A stretch of 64,000 nucleotides of DNA from Zhengitettix transpicula (taxonomy: Eukaryota; Arthropoda; Insecta; Orthoptera; Tetrigidae). Below are positions 1 through 11,579 of the stretch, in pieces. The translations under genes and the position numbers were made by a program. The stretch covers positions 97,764,532-97,828,531 of the forward strand of contig CM073591.1 of NCBI GenBank assembly GCA_037074705.1, given 5' to 3'. The notes beneath the pieces were generated by a model, which was not told where the DNA came from, did no database searches, and saw nothing but the letters and a program-made list of their open reading frames with translations. Position 1 is the stretch's first letter; every line of letters starts with the position of its first letter.

Positions 1-439
1 AACTGCAACTTTTCCCCGTAACAACATTACTTTTTCGTTGAATATCAGATTCGACCACTCTCGTTGGCAAACCCCGAACAATTACACGTATTTCTTCTTA
101 TTTCCAGTATGGTCCGATCCCCCGAAACAAGTGTCCGCCAAAATATTGTCAATCGCGACTTATGGCCACGTCAACCGTTTTCCGGACCTCGAATTCCTTC
201 CTTATCCACGCAAACTGCAGACGGCCAATTTGCAGCCGGAACCAAAAGTAACCCACCTATAATATTGAATTACCCATTACAATATCTATTACCATTTCTC
301 CTTGGCGCTACACCCCAATAAGGGCTTTGACCTACCTGGGCGACTGCCAGACTGCCATCCTTCATAGCAAATTCTGGATTTTGGAATGACACGTGGCTAG
401 TGTGGTGATTCACCTTCGACCTTCACCCCTTTTTTCTGA

Positions 440-540
440 CCATGACGAGTAGTTACATTCACGCCAATCCCGGGATTCGCACCAGGGACCTCTGTGATGC
501 GTGGCGGTGTCGCTGAACCTTATACCACAGCAGCTCGCAA
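440..540 (-). repeat. tRNA-derived SINE-like segment (minus strand)
   Basis: Read on the minus strand: gagctgctgtggtataagg, then ccctggtgcgaatcccggga, which contains a B-box form (GGTGCGAATCC). The spacing resembles a tRNA-derived SINE head. The rest of 1-1085 shows nothing else I can identify. Confidence 0.45.
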
Positions 541-1085
541 AGTTACTAAATGCACAATCTATGCCTGATGTGGGAAAATTATCGCATAACGTAAAAAGTC
601 GTGGAAAAGTCTGTAACCATGGTATCTGCTGTGCCGAAATCGTTCGATCTCATACCATAGATCCTGGGCCAGTTCTCCGGATTTCGTTCTTTGAAGATCT
701 CACATGGAACGCCCACGTTCGCCCAAATTACAATTGATTGGCGAGTATACTCCAATATTTTAGAAACTATCAACTATTGTTATTGGTCTATTAATATCTG
801 AGTCCAATAAACTATTCTCGGATTTCTAACTCAGTAAAGAATTGTATTCGTGACGTTTCGTCTGTACATTCTTTATTAACATCTGAGTTGCTTATATTTC
901 CCCTTTTCCTGACGCCATGTTCTCGGTTTAACTAGATTGTATGGGGATTCATTATTAAACTGTGGAGCAACAGCACGCCACAAAATATTTAAAATTTCTG
1001 AAAAATTGAAAACTATTTCTGATAACATAGGTAAAACATTTTGTCATTATCAACCACCCAATCGTTTTTTAAAAATTCAACTATC

Positions 1086-2771
1086 ACTAATAAAAATTCA
1101 ATATATTGTTCTCGGAGTTCAACCGGGTTTTGCATAATTATATTAGAACGCAACGTTTCGACGACTAAAGGCTCTGTCGTCATCTTCTAGGCGAAGTGCC
1201 GGAACCATTTTTTTGGGGGTGTAGACAGGCTATGTATAGGGTAATCCACATAGTGGCAACTCTCCCCTTATAGCATACGAAAGGGATTTGAAAGGGGGGA
1301 TGCGGAAGGGTAGAGGAAGGTAGCCAAGGGTTAACTAGGGTCCCCGGGCTATATTTTAAGGATCCTACCTGGCATTCGCCTAAAGAAATGCAGAGAAAAC
1401 CCCAGAAAAACCTGCATCAGGTAGGTCGGGCATTGGGTACTTGTCCCACGCCCTTCCGATAGCGGGAGAGGAGTTTGCTGTCCCCACAGCATTCCCCACA
1501 GCATTCCCTTCTCCGTGCCTCGACCAGTTTAGGAGGCAGCTGGCCGACTATTCCAATGGGAATAGCGGACAACTCTTACCGTATGACCAAGGTCTGTGAC
1601 CCCGGAACATACACCTCTCAAAACAGGCCGAGGTGCCTCGGCTTGTGGGAACCTTAGTTCAAAAATGGAGAGGAAAAGGCATCCCCAAAGGTAGCCCCTT
1701 CGTATCTCTCCTAAAAGGTTCGACTTGCGAGAGAATATCCCTCCCGGGTTACCTGTGAGAGAATTCTCCCGCAGGTCTGGCTCCGGAACCTTTTTTTTTT
1801 CTTTTTAGGGCAACAGGCTACATGAGGGTAATCCACTTTGGGCAACTCCCCTTTAATAGCATAGGAAGGGATTTGAAAGGGGGGATGCGGAAGGGTAGAG
1901 GAAGGTAGCCAAGGGTTAACTAGGGCCCCCGGGCTATATTTTAAGGATCCTACCCGGCATTCGCCTAAAGGAATGTAGGGAAAACCTTAGAAAAACCTGC
2001 ATCGGGTAGGTCGGGCATTGGGTACTTGTCCCACGCCCTTCCGATAGCGGGAGAGGAGTTTGCTGTGGGGACGCAGCATTCCCTTCTCCGTGCCTTGACC
2101 AGTTTAGGAGGCAGCTGGCCGACTATTCCAATGAGAATAGCGAACAACTCTTACCGTATGCCCAAGGTCTGCGACCCCGGAGCATACACCTCTCAAAACA
2201 GGCCAAGGTGCCTCGGCTTGTGGGAACCTTAGTTCAAAAACGGAGAGGAAAAGGCATCCCCAAAGGTAGCCCCTTCGTATCTCTCCTAAAAGGTTTTGCC
2301 TGCGAGAGAAAATCCCTCGCAGGTTACCTGCGAGAGCACTGAATCCACGCTGTGAGAGTCAATCAGCGCTCAGTCAACAGTCCGCCTCCGCCATGTCAGC
2401 ATCAGTCAAAAGGCCGGCCACTCGCCGAGGTACATTACCCTCAGCAACCCCATCCACAATAGATCTCCGGACCCCTCGTCTTAACAATGTTATAGCTGGG
2501 TCCCAAGTCTTGCTCAATTGAAACCCGGTGTCCCGGTTTAGCAGGTTGTCTTGTGTCCTAATATGTATGGCCTCTTTGATTATGCTGCTCCAGAAACCAT
2601 TGACACGATCCAAGATTTTGGTTTAATTAAACTTTATGTCATGGCCGGATTTGTTTTTAGTCGTCGAAACGTTGCGTTCTAATATAATTATGCAAAACCC
2701 GGTTGAACTCCGAGAACAATATATTGAACAACTACACCGGGAAAGGCTTCAATCTTTGACTAATAAAAATT
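1086..2771 (-). mobile_element. Composite Penelope-like insertion with inverted terminal repeats and a 13-bp direct repeat
   Basis: A 73-bp sequence at 1097-1169 is a perfect reverse complement of 2656-2728. The 13-mer ACTAATAAAAATT occurs at 1086-1098 and 2759-2771, just outside, and looks like a target-site duplication. On the minus strand 2613-2374 encodes NGFWSSIIKEAIHIRTQDN and NRDTGFQLSKTWDPA, the C-terminal end of a Penelope-type protein. The terminal motif CTACACCGGGAAAGG (2732-2746) is shared with other Penelope-like ends in the window. Two ~570-bp poly(A)-ended repeats (1215-2340) are nested within. Confidence 0.75.
1215..2340 (-). repeat. Tandem pair of ~570-bp poly(A)-ended repeat (array A)
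   Basis: Two head-to-tail copies (about 1215-1790 and 1805-2340) share long near-identical stretches, including aatagcata...gggatttgaaagg, aggatcctacc and caggtaggtcgggcattggg. Read on the minus strand each ends in an A-run (T-run at about 1791-1806, shorter at 1210), the mark of a retroposed sequence. I see no tRNA-type promoter boxes and no long reading frame, so this may be a SINE of unknown origin or LINE 3' ends. Further copies are at 10.0-11.6, 19.1, 34.3 and 46.4 kb. Confidence 0.8.
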
Positions 2772-4464
2772 ATTCATAATTTAGTCATATTAATTAATAA
2801 CGAAAAACATTAATCTTAGCGATTTATCGAGGTTATCTCTTCTAAAATTTTGAGCCTCTTTCAATCAATGTATAAATAAAGAAAACGACTCAAGTGGGAA
2901 TTATAGCGGTTAAAAATATTTTCTGAACAGTGTTTTAAACTTAATATTTATAAAATAAACAGATGTTTTATCATCTTTGAAATAATATATACCGCGTTTT
3001 TACTTAGTATTTATGATGTGCAGTTTTCTTAAATGGATATAACAGAATCCCAATATTTTTTGTTATGGAAATACTAATTGTAAATTTACTATAGATCACC
3101 GAAGCATGTAGGAAACTAATGAAAATGTTATAAACAATGAGAATACTTGTGGGCTTCGTCAGTTATATATGGTTCTAGATTTAGAGCCATATTTAAGGTC
3201 AGGAAGATGAATGTAGTTCAAGTACACATTCAAGGCTGTCGTTGAAAAAGTTCACGTATTACCTGACACGTTTCGCGTAGGTGCCGTACAAGTTCCCGTA
3301 TTTCAGACGACGCGTCGAGTGTGTTTTGTTCAGTTCATATTCATCCTTGACTTATTCATTTTTGTCGCCTGTGTCTGATTTCTGAATGCGACTTTTCGAA
3401 TTTTATGTATGTTGCCAAGTGTTTCCTGACGAAGCTTCTTGTGGCATTGATTTGATCACGAGTGCATTAAGAAATAATTTTGTTCCGTTTTGGATGCGTA
3501 CGAATACAAACGAGCGATAAAGCAAAATTTTAACAAATAACGAAAAGACTATACGTTATAACGGTGAAAATAATTTGGCACCAAATATTGTAGGAAATTC
3601 GGACAGGTTGAAAAGATAATATGGTAAGGCATTTAATAAAGCGTAGAAAGTGAAGCATCTAAAATATTGGTTGTTGTGAAGTACTGTAACGTGTATACAT
3701 CCTCACAGATTAGGATCACTTGTTGATCACTGTTAAGCAAAGGTTTTGTAAAGACTAGTTGAAGGCGCGACAGTCGCGCTCAAGGACACGAATTTTCCGG
3801 CGACTAATTCCTTTGAATTTTTCCGGATGAGCGAAATCATGCTGTTTTTGTTTTGAGAACAACTCAGAGGCAGAAAAGGTGAGAGAACTTACCTTTGCGC
3901 TCGTACCTCAGTGTAGGAGTTCGTTTTTACATTTCATTACATTGTACCACTATAGGAGGACATTTCAGGCATTTGTCATATTCATCTTTGACTCAAAAAC
4001 GTTCCTTAAACCGTATTGTACCGACTTCGTTCTCCTTGTTAGTTTATAAAAATTGAAATAATATCTACACCCAGAAGTATGGTTTGAAATAGCTGATAGT
4101 GATGAAATGGTTCTGATGACATATTAAAATATAAAATGAAATAAGTAAATATTCGGCAATTTTCATCAAAAATTCAAAAAATAAATAGAAAAACGGCTAA
4201 TTTGTATGTATATTATTTTCTGCGACTTGGAGGGCGATACCGGTGGCAGTTTAAAACAAGTATATAAACAATAGTATAACAAATAAATGAACAATTATGA
4301 AAAATAAAATAATAAAAAAAATAAGTTTTAGAAATTAGTCCTGAAATTTTGCCCACACTTTCACCAATTAACATCAATAAAGGAAAATATAGACGTAAAA
4401 GTTATTTATAGGGGGAAAATAATAATAAAAATTCAGTTCACGAATCTATTTGTATTATTCTTAA
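2772..4464. other. AT-rich sequence, nothing assigned
   Basis: No reading frame with recognisable similarity and no clear repeat structure. A slightly more GC-rich part (about 3220-3420 and 3760-3910) has scattered splice-site-like strings but no convincing exon. Confidence 0.5.
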
Positions 4465-5420
4465 ATCTTGTTGTTGGAAGATTCTCCTCAAACACTGCTG
4501 CAGGTAAATTGTTCCAATCGTCTAGAGATCTGTTTAGGAATGATAATTTCGCTACGTCTATTTTTTGTGGCCTCCTTTTGATTTTTAATTTGTGATCATC
4601 TCATCTAATGTAAGTAGGTTTTTGAATCTTATCTCGTACGTCATTCCACGCTTTGTTTCCCGTGTATGATTTAAATAGAGCATATCTTTCTTCCGTCCAG
4701 TTGCCAAAGATCCCCACCCTAATTTTTCTACCTTTATTGCCCCTGACCAGGTCCCCGTATTACAAATTTTCCTACCCCCGTCTGAAATTTTTCAAGGCCA
4801 TCTATGTGGTATTCTATAAGGATCCCATACTAGAGTATGGGACGATCCAGAGATTAATAAGCAAATTCTTTTGATTTGCCATTCCCATTTTTTTAATAGT
4901 CTCATTACAAAATGTAAGGATTTCCAGACTTTTTGAGACGCAGAATTTACTTGTTCTTCCCACCCTATATTGGAGTTCAAATGATTCATAAATATTTGCA
5001 GCTGTTTACTTGACGTATTTTATCCCTATTTATATTATAACCCAATCGTATATTTGGACGACATTTATTTAATGTAACTGATTTGGTTTTTATCTTCATT
5101 TTATTTGCTTCAGCTCAATTATTTAGTCGTTTTGTAAATCGCACTCAAACCGAAACTTAATAAATCTTTCTATAGACGACACAATCATTACCAAACGTAT
5201 AATTTTTGAACCGATTTTAAATTCTAGATCAATAACATATATTAAGATCAAAAAAGGTCCGATTATGGATCCTTGAGGCACACCCGAAGTTTCATTTTGT
5301 TCTACTGACAGATGTCTACCAATATTTACCCTTTGGGTTCGCCTGTTCAGAAATTCCTTGACCTAAAGCACAACTCGCCTGTCGATACCTGTCTTGTCTA
5401 GTTTCTCTATCATGTGGAAC
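4465..5420 (-). pseudogene. Degraded LINE (non-LTR retrotransposon) reverse transcriptase fragment
   Basis: The minus strand shows the non-LTR RT signature GVPQGSIIGPFLILIY near 5285-5240. Further downstream are broken pieces of the RT C-terminus: EQVNSASQKVWKSLHFVMRLLK (in 4960-4880), a WDPYRI block near 4820, and a conserved C-terminal stretch (about 4690-4480) resembling Jockey/CR1-type LINEs. Stops and frameshifts are frequent. No 5' region or poly(A) tail was found. Confidence 0.7.
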
Positions 5421-6580
5421 GACGTCTAATGCTCAATTTCTCAGAAAAAAATGGAACTAAAAAATAATAATTTTAATATTACGTCGTTTCGTCCACAATT
5501 TTTGGAATTTCATTAGATAATAGACAATTTTGAATGTATGTAGATATATTAGCATACATGTATCTGTTAAAATAAGATAGGACGCCGTCTACGACACTAA
5601 ATTTACAATTGGAGATTTAATTTTAACATAATCATATACGCATATATTTAAAACTGCTTAATGCCCGATGAGGTTCCAAAATTGTGAACGAAACTTCGTA
5701 ATATTGTAATTATTATTTGTTTTAGTTAATTTTGTTGTATAGCAGACGAGCATGTATACGTTATAAGGCCAGAGGCCCTCTTTAGCAAGTTGTTGAGGGG
5801 CTGTTTTTTTTACCTATAACACTCGGATAAATATGTTCGAAAGAACGAAAGATCCTAAGTAATTTTATTTATTGTTGGCAGGTGAAAATTCTTTTCATTA
5901 AATAAAAGTTGACGCATTTTTAAGGTTTTTGTTTTATTTAAGAATTGTTTTAGTTGAATAATACTCTTTTTTTTTGATAAATTGGTCGGTTTTCTGTTGA
6001 TTTATTAAATTATAATTGAGATTAACTTGAATAGAATGTTATTAGAAGGATCTTAACACTACAATTCAAAGGTGAATAAATGAATATGAGAAAGGAAACG
6101 GTAAATATGATGACAATGTCAATGATCTGAGATTAGTTTATATAGCTCAGCTTCTTAGTGACTCATTTTGACTTGTCGGGGGATTGATGTGACGAGAGAT
6201 TCTCTCACGCACACAAACATCCATGCCCTCGCCGGGATGCGAGGCAGTCACGCTGTCCCCACACTCAGGAGGTCGGCCTGAGATTAGTATGATGCCTGTG
6301 GTGCATGATTTAAAAATAAAATTGTAGTAGTGCGAAAAAGTTTATAGAAGGGGTTTATAGATGTTCGTCTTAAATTGAAAAATACTTGTTTCAATTTCCA
6401 AATACGAAAATAAAATGTAATCTTCGAAAAGTTGAAAAGTTCTATGTCGTTAAAGGGAAGAAAACCTGAAAATATCGGGAGGAGAGAAGTGCAAATGCTA
6501 GCCACGTATATGCAGTCCAGTTACTTGTAAGGACACGAAACAAACAACATAAAAAATACGCAAATAATTACAAGCGCCCA
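5421..6580. other. AT-rich sequence, nothing assigned
   Basis: No supported gene. The strings caatttttggaatttc and gttccaaaattgtgaacgaa at about 5497-5697 are weakly inverted and may be a decayed fold-back. Confidence 0.4.
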
Positions 6581-6654
6581 TTAATTATTTTGTCAGGTGA
6601 CGCTCCGATGTGATGCGAGAAGGACGTCCATGACAAAATAATTAATCGTAATTA

Positions 6655-6770
6655 GTGGAAATTACGACATATGCTGCGGAAACCTGGACCCTCAAGGACG
6701 ATGATATACAAAGGTTAGTGATCTATGAAAGGAAAATACGAAGGCAATTGTTTGGATCCACCAAACAACG
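6655..6770 (+). pseudogene. LINE reverse transcriptase C-terminal remnant
   Basis: The plus strand reads TYAAETWTLKDDDIQRLVI then YERKIRRQLFG, the well-known C-terminal RT block (Y-x-E-TW-x-L...FERKILRRIFG) of many arthropod LINEs. It is preceded by a short inverted repeat, TTAATTATTTTGTCA/TGACAAAATAATTAA (about 6582-6645). Sequence after 6780 no longer matches. Confidence 0.65.
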
Positions 6771-7949
6771 TGATTTGTTCGTATAATAAGAGATAATATA
6801 TTGTAATGAGCAGCTGTTTATTAATTAAATTGCCCCACATTGTGGAAGCCAAAATGAAATGAGCAATGATAGATTAATTAAATAAATTGAAATGAATAAC
6901 AAAATGATTAAGATTAAAACTTTTAATTTCCAAAGATTATTTTAACAGGTGTTTTTATTTTTAGTTTTACAAATGATTTGCTCTAGGTTGGCACGCCGAA
7001 TTCAATCAAAATTTACAACACAAATATTTTTATTTTAATTTGTGGCGTTCAAAGTAAAATTCAATCATTTTATTTCACGAACAATCAAATTTTTAATAAC
7101 TCTTCTTCTCAGGGTCTTTAACTGGGTTTGATAAGTAAGAACAATCAAGATTAAATTAAATAATTAACAATTCAAACAAAATGAAATAACGGAATGCGAA
7201 ATCCATCAAAATGAAAAGAAACGAAATCTGACTATACCCTTACTTACCGTTTACAGAATTTAATTATTTTGGTTTGTACTTACAAATGTCCTGCTGGTAC
7301 CAGACTTAACGCTTTCGGAGCTCGGGGACACAATTCACTAAAAGGCCATTAATCACAGACTCTACACTTGAACAAACACACGGTTGGATTTCTTGGATTA
7401 TTCCTCCAGGAACTCGATTATCTGCAACTCCGGTCAACCGTCGGACGTATTAAATTTCAATGCCTTTTTGAGGAAAATGTTATTTCGGAACACGTATGTA
7501 TCTGAACGGGGCGCTAAACCTTTTGTTTCAGCTTTGCAGGTTTTTATATAACTTGTCTGTCCGTCCAGATCTTTTTACAAATGTAATGATTAACATGTAA
7601 GTATCTCAGTTGAAATTTCTAAGCTTGGACCATGCTGTTCGTACTCTGAAATTTTTGCTCCCTTTCTCGTCCACAATATTGGCCAGACTGTTCTCGACCA
7701 CAATATTCGCCAAACTGAGCGGCTCACAACAAAGACCGCCAGACAAAGAGCTTGTTGTCTTTTCAGAATTTGTACCGCTGAACAATACAATTTATTTAAA
7801 CAATTAATGGCCTCCTTAATTAGTATTACAATATGTATGAATTTATTAATTTTAAAAACTTAGTCAACCATATTACAGCTCTACCTTAAAATTGGTATGT
7901 TCACGTGTGACCAAAGAATTAAGAAAATACTGTTGGTACCCATTAAAAG

Positions 7950-8075
7950 CAGGACTTAAGTTAGAGCTAAGACCAAATGGAAAGATCATGTCCAAAAGGG
8001 TCTAAAAATCATGAAGAACCAAAACTGGATTCATCAAGTAAACAATAGAAAATAGTTGTTCAGGCAAAGACAATA
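7950..8075 (+). pseudogene. LINE 3'-end remnant
   Basis: The plus strand reads TKWKDHVQKGLKIMKNQNW, similar to the RWKDxVExDLKxMxxxNW block at the C-terminus of LINE proteins. An (AAT)n-like tail (caataataataataag at about 8078-8095) follows, as at many LINE 3' ends. It may be the distal half of the fragment at 6.65-6.77 kb, separated by about 1.2 kb of unrelated sequence. Confidence 0.5.
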
Positions 8076-9057
8076 AAGCAATAATAATAATAAGAAAGCC
8101 AATCTACTGAATGGCTGAACTTTGACGTTATGTTTACAGATATATAACAGATTTTTTAAATATCAATCAAAGTCTAGTTATTTTAAAAAAATAGTTCCAC
8201 GGATCGTATAATCTTTCGTAATGGAGTTTTTCTAGATAAAATTACACTTTATTCAATAAAACATTTCCGATTTATTTCATTATGAAAAAAAGCAACTATT
8301 TCCTCTGTTGTGCAGTATCGCATGGTGTGTGCTGTGACAAAAGAACTCAAAAGCCTTTGAGTTTTGTTAACTGACTCGTGCTCTTGCATTTCTGGAGCAC
8401 TTCTTTTGTCTGAATTTGGCTATCTTTCTTATTATCAATTTCCAATCAGACGTAAATTTTTTGAATAAAGTAATAATATTGAAGCACCTGATGATGAAGG
8501 AGAAATTGGCAAAACGTCTTAATTTATTTATAAGCATTAAAATTTACAATTAACTAATTAGTTTACGAACCTCTTCAGATTTAATTAAGAGATATAATGA
8601 GAAGCAATAAACCATTCAATGCCAAACATATAAATGTTATTGCATTGAATGGTAAATTTTAATGTTAATAAATATATTCTGACTTTTGGCCAATTTTCAG
8701 TAATATCAGTTTATCATAGTCAGATTAAGTTCCAATTATAAAATAATTAATCCCAGAAATTGCAGGCCACTTATTGAGTTAACAATACGAACACATGTGT
8801 TTATTTTGATATGTGAATTAATTTGTCCTTTGAGGTTAAATTTGTTTCCAGTTGAAAATAGCAGGCAGTCAAAATCTCCTAAGCTATAAATTGTAAAATA
8901 TGTTCATTGAATAAAGGCGAAGGACAAATATGATCTTAAAATATTTACTCAATTGCCACTGAATCTAAAAAGTTTTCATTTACCTTTGTAGGAAATGTAC
9001 TTTATAACCTTTCGATTTGAATAATAAATCATTTCTCAATTAATTTTATATTTCAGT

Positions 9058-9232
9058 TCTGCGGTCCACGCCGTTATTATTGTGAATATCTGCCGCGACT
9101 GACTCATCGTGACTGAAAACTCAAGACCGCCTGGTTAAGATGGCTGTCACGGAAGAGAACCTCGTTGAATTTTAAAGGTGTTTGCAACGTTGCGTGCAAG
9201 GCCAGTGGGCGTTAATTTTTGCTTTTAGTGTG
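9058..9232 (+). other. Possible exon or transcribed relic, not assigned
   Basis: A good acceptor (ttttatatttcag) precedes 9058 and a donor-like AG|GTAAAG follows at 9233. The stretch is markedly richer in G+C than its neighbours, which continues to about 9400. It contains AAGATGGCTGTC, opening an 11-codon frame only. It could be a non-coding or 5' UTR exon of an unknown transcript or a repeat remnant. I cannot decide between them. Confidence 0.2.
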
Positions 9233-10019
9233 AGGTAAAGCCGACGCTGTTGTACGAGTCGTGGCGTAGCCTGTGTTTATGAAGAACTCTCACGGGTAGC
9301 GAAGCCGAAGGGGTCAAGTTCGCGGACACGACTGACTCCAAGCGATCGTGAACATCCTCCACGCACAACTATCCCGCGACGGATCTCCGCAAATTAAAAG
9401 AAAAATAATTGCAACGTCCAAACAAAGAACGTCTTCTGTTCTTAATGTAACTCTAATGTTCATTTCACGAAATGCCGAAAAACTTAAAAATTAATACACT
9501 TTCATGTTCTTCATCAATCCCAATTCCAAAGAAAAAAGAGTGAACTTCACACGAAACTTGAAATTTTTTCTTAAAAGTACATACAAAACTTATCAACGAT
9601 TAGTGTATAAATACTGTAATAAAACAACATTTACTTTGAATATATTGTAGTATTTTGCAAATAAATGAAAGTTAAAGCCCCACCTTGGAGTGAAATTTGT
9701 AGTGATTACATAAAATCAAAGGAAAATAAGCCCCACATTAAGGCGTCAATTTGTAGTAATCACAAATGAAAGACAATTAAATTAAAAGCAATGCCTCACG
9801 TTGAAAGTCAATTTATAGTATTTTAGTCCAAGCATAAAGCATAAAGAATGCAAAGTCAATTAAAACAAACAATTAACATTTATTAACTGCAAACAATTAT
9901 AATTTTCAAAAGTTATTTAGGCAAATAAATTTCAAATTACATTATCATTTAATCTTTTACAATCAAATGACTATTTCTCACGGTCGTTTACTCGGCCTTT
10001 AATAAAGAAATACTTGTTA

Positions 10020-11570
10020 ACAACAGTCTCTCTGGTCAAATCAAGAGAGCTCTGGCAGGGGCTACCTTTGGGGATGCTCTCACATCTCTCTGGTTTTTTT
10101 GAACTAAGGTTCCCACATGCCGAGGCACCTCGGTCTGTATTGAGAGGTGTATGTTCCGGGGTCGCAGACCTTGGGCATACGGCAAGAGTTGTCCGCTATT
10201 CCTATTGGAATAGTCGGCCAGCTGCCTCCTAAACAGGCCAAGGCATGGCGAGGGGTAAGCTGCGTCCCCACAGCAAACTCCTCTCCCGCTATCGGAAGGG
10301 CGTGGGACAAGTACCCAATGCCCGACCTACCCGATGCAGGTTTTTCTAAGGTTTTCCCTGCATTCCTTTAGGCGAATGCCGGGTAGGATCCTTAAAATAT
10401 AGCCCGGGGGCCCTAGTTAACCCTTGGCTACCTTCCTCTACCCTTCCGCATCCCCCCTTTCAAATCCCTTCCTATGCTATTAAAGGGGAGTTGCCCTAAG
10501 TGGATTACCCTCATGTAGCCTATTGCCCTAAAAAAAAAAAAAAAAGTCTCTCTGGTTTATGAGGGGGGGGGGGGATAAGGAAGCCTGCGAGTGGATTTCT
10601 CGCAGGTGAACCTTCCCAGAGAGCTCTGGCGGGGGCTACCTTTGGGGATGCTCTCACATCTCTCTGGTTTTTTTGAACTAAGGTTCCCACATGCCGAGGC
10701 ACCTTGGTCTGTTTTGAGAGGTGTATGTTCCGGGGTCGCAGACCTTGGGCATACGGCAAGAGTTGTCCGCTATTCCTATTGGAATAGTCAGCCAGCTGCC
10801 TCCTAAACAGGCCAAGGCATGGCGAGGGGTATGCGGCGTCCCCACAGCAAACTCCTCTCCCGCTATCGGAAGGGCGTGGGACAAGTACCCAATGCCCGAC
10901 CTACCCGATGCAGGTTTTTCTAAGGTTTTCCCTGCATTCCTTTAGGCGAATGCCGGGTAGGATCCTTAAAATATAGCCCGGGGGCCCTAGTTAACCCTTG
11001 GCTACCTTCCTCTACCCTTCCGCATCCCCCCTTTCAAATCCCTTCCTATGCTATTAAAGGGGAGTTGCCCTAAGTGGATTACCCTCATGTAGCCTATTGC
11101 CCTAAAAAAAAAAAGTCTCTCTGGTTTTTTTGAACTAAGGTTCCCACATGCCGAGGCACCTCGGTTTGTTTTGAGAGGTGTATGTTCCGGGGTCGCAGAC
11201 CTTGGGCATACGGTAAGAGTTGTTCGCTATTCCCATTGGAATAGTCGGTCAGCTGCCTCCTAAACTGGTCGAGGCACGGAGAAGGGAATGCAGCGTCCCC
11301 ACAGCAAACTCCTCTCCCGCTATCGGAAGGGCGTGGGACAAGTACCCAATGCCCGACCTACCTGATGCAGGTCTTTCTAGGGTTTTCCCTGCATTTCTTT
11401 AGGCGAATGCCAGGTAGGATCCCTAAAATATAGCCCGGGGGCCCTAGTTAACCCTTGGCTACCTTCCTCTACCCTTCCGCATCCCCCCTTTCAAATCCCT
11501 TCCTATGCTATTAAAGGGGAGTTGCCCAAAGTGGATTACCCTCACGTAGCCTGTTGCCCTTAAAAAAAAT
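10020..11570 (+). repeat. Three tandem copies of the ~570-bp poly(A)-ended repeat (array B)
   Basis: Copies lie at about 10040-10545, 10550-11115 and 11116-11570, in the opposite orientation to the 1.2-2.3 kb array. Each ends gtagcctattgccct (or close) followed by an A-run (about 10530-10545, 11104-11114, 11562-11569), and the next copy begins at once with gtctctctgg. The first two share a 5' part (gagagctctggc...ggctacctttgggg) missing from the third, as expected from variable 5' truncation. All copies keep a short plus-strand frame ending in WDKYPMPDLPDAG. Confidence 0.85.
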
Positions 11571-11579
11571 TGTTATCAA

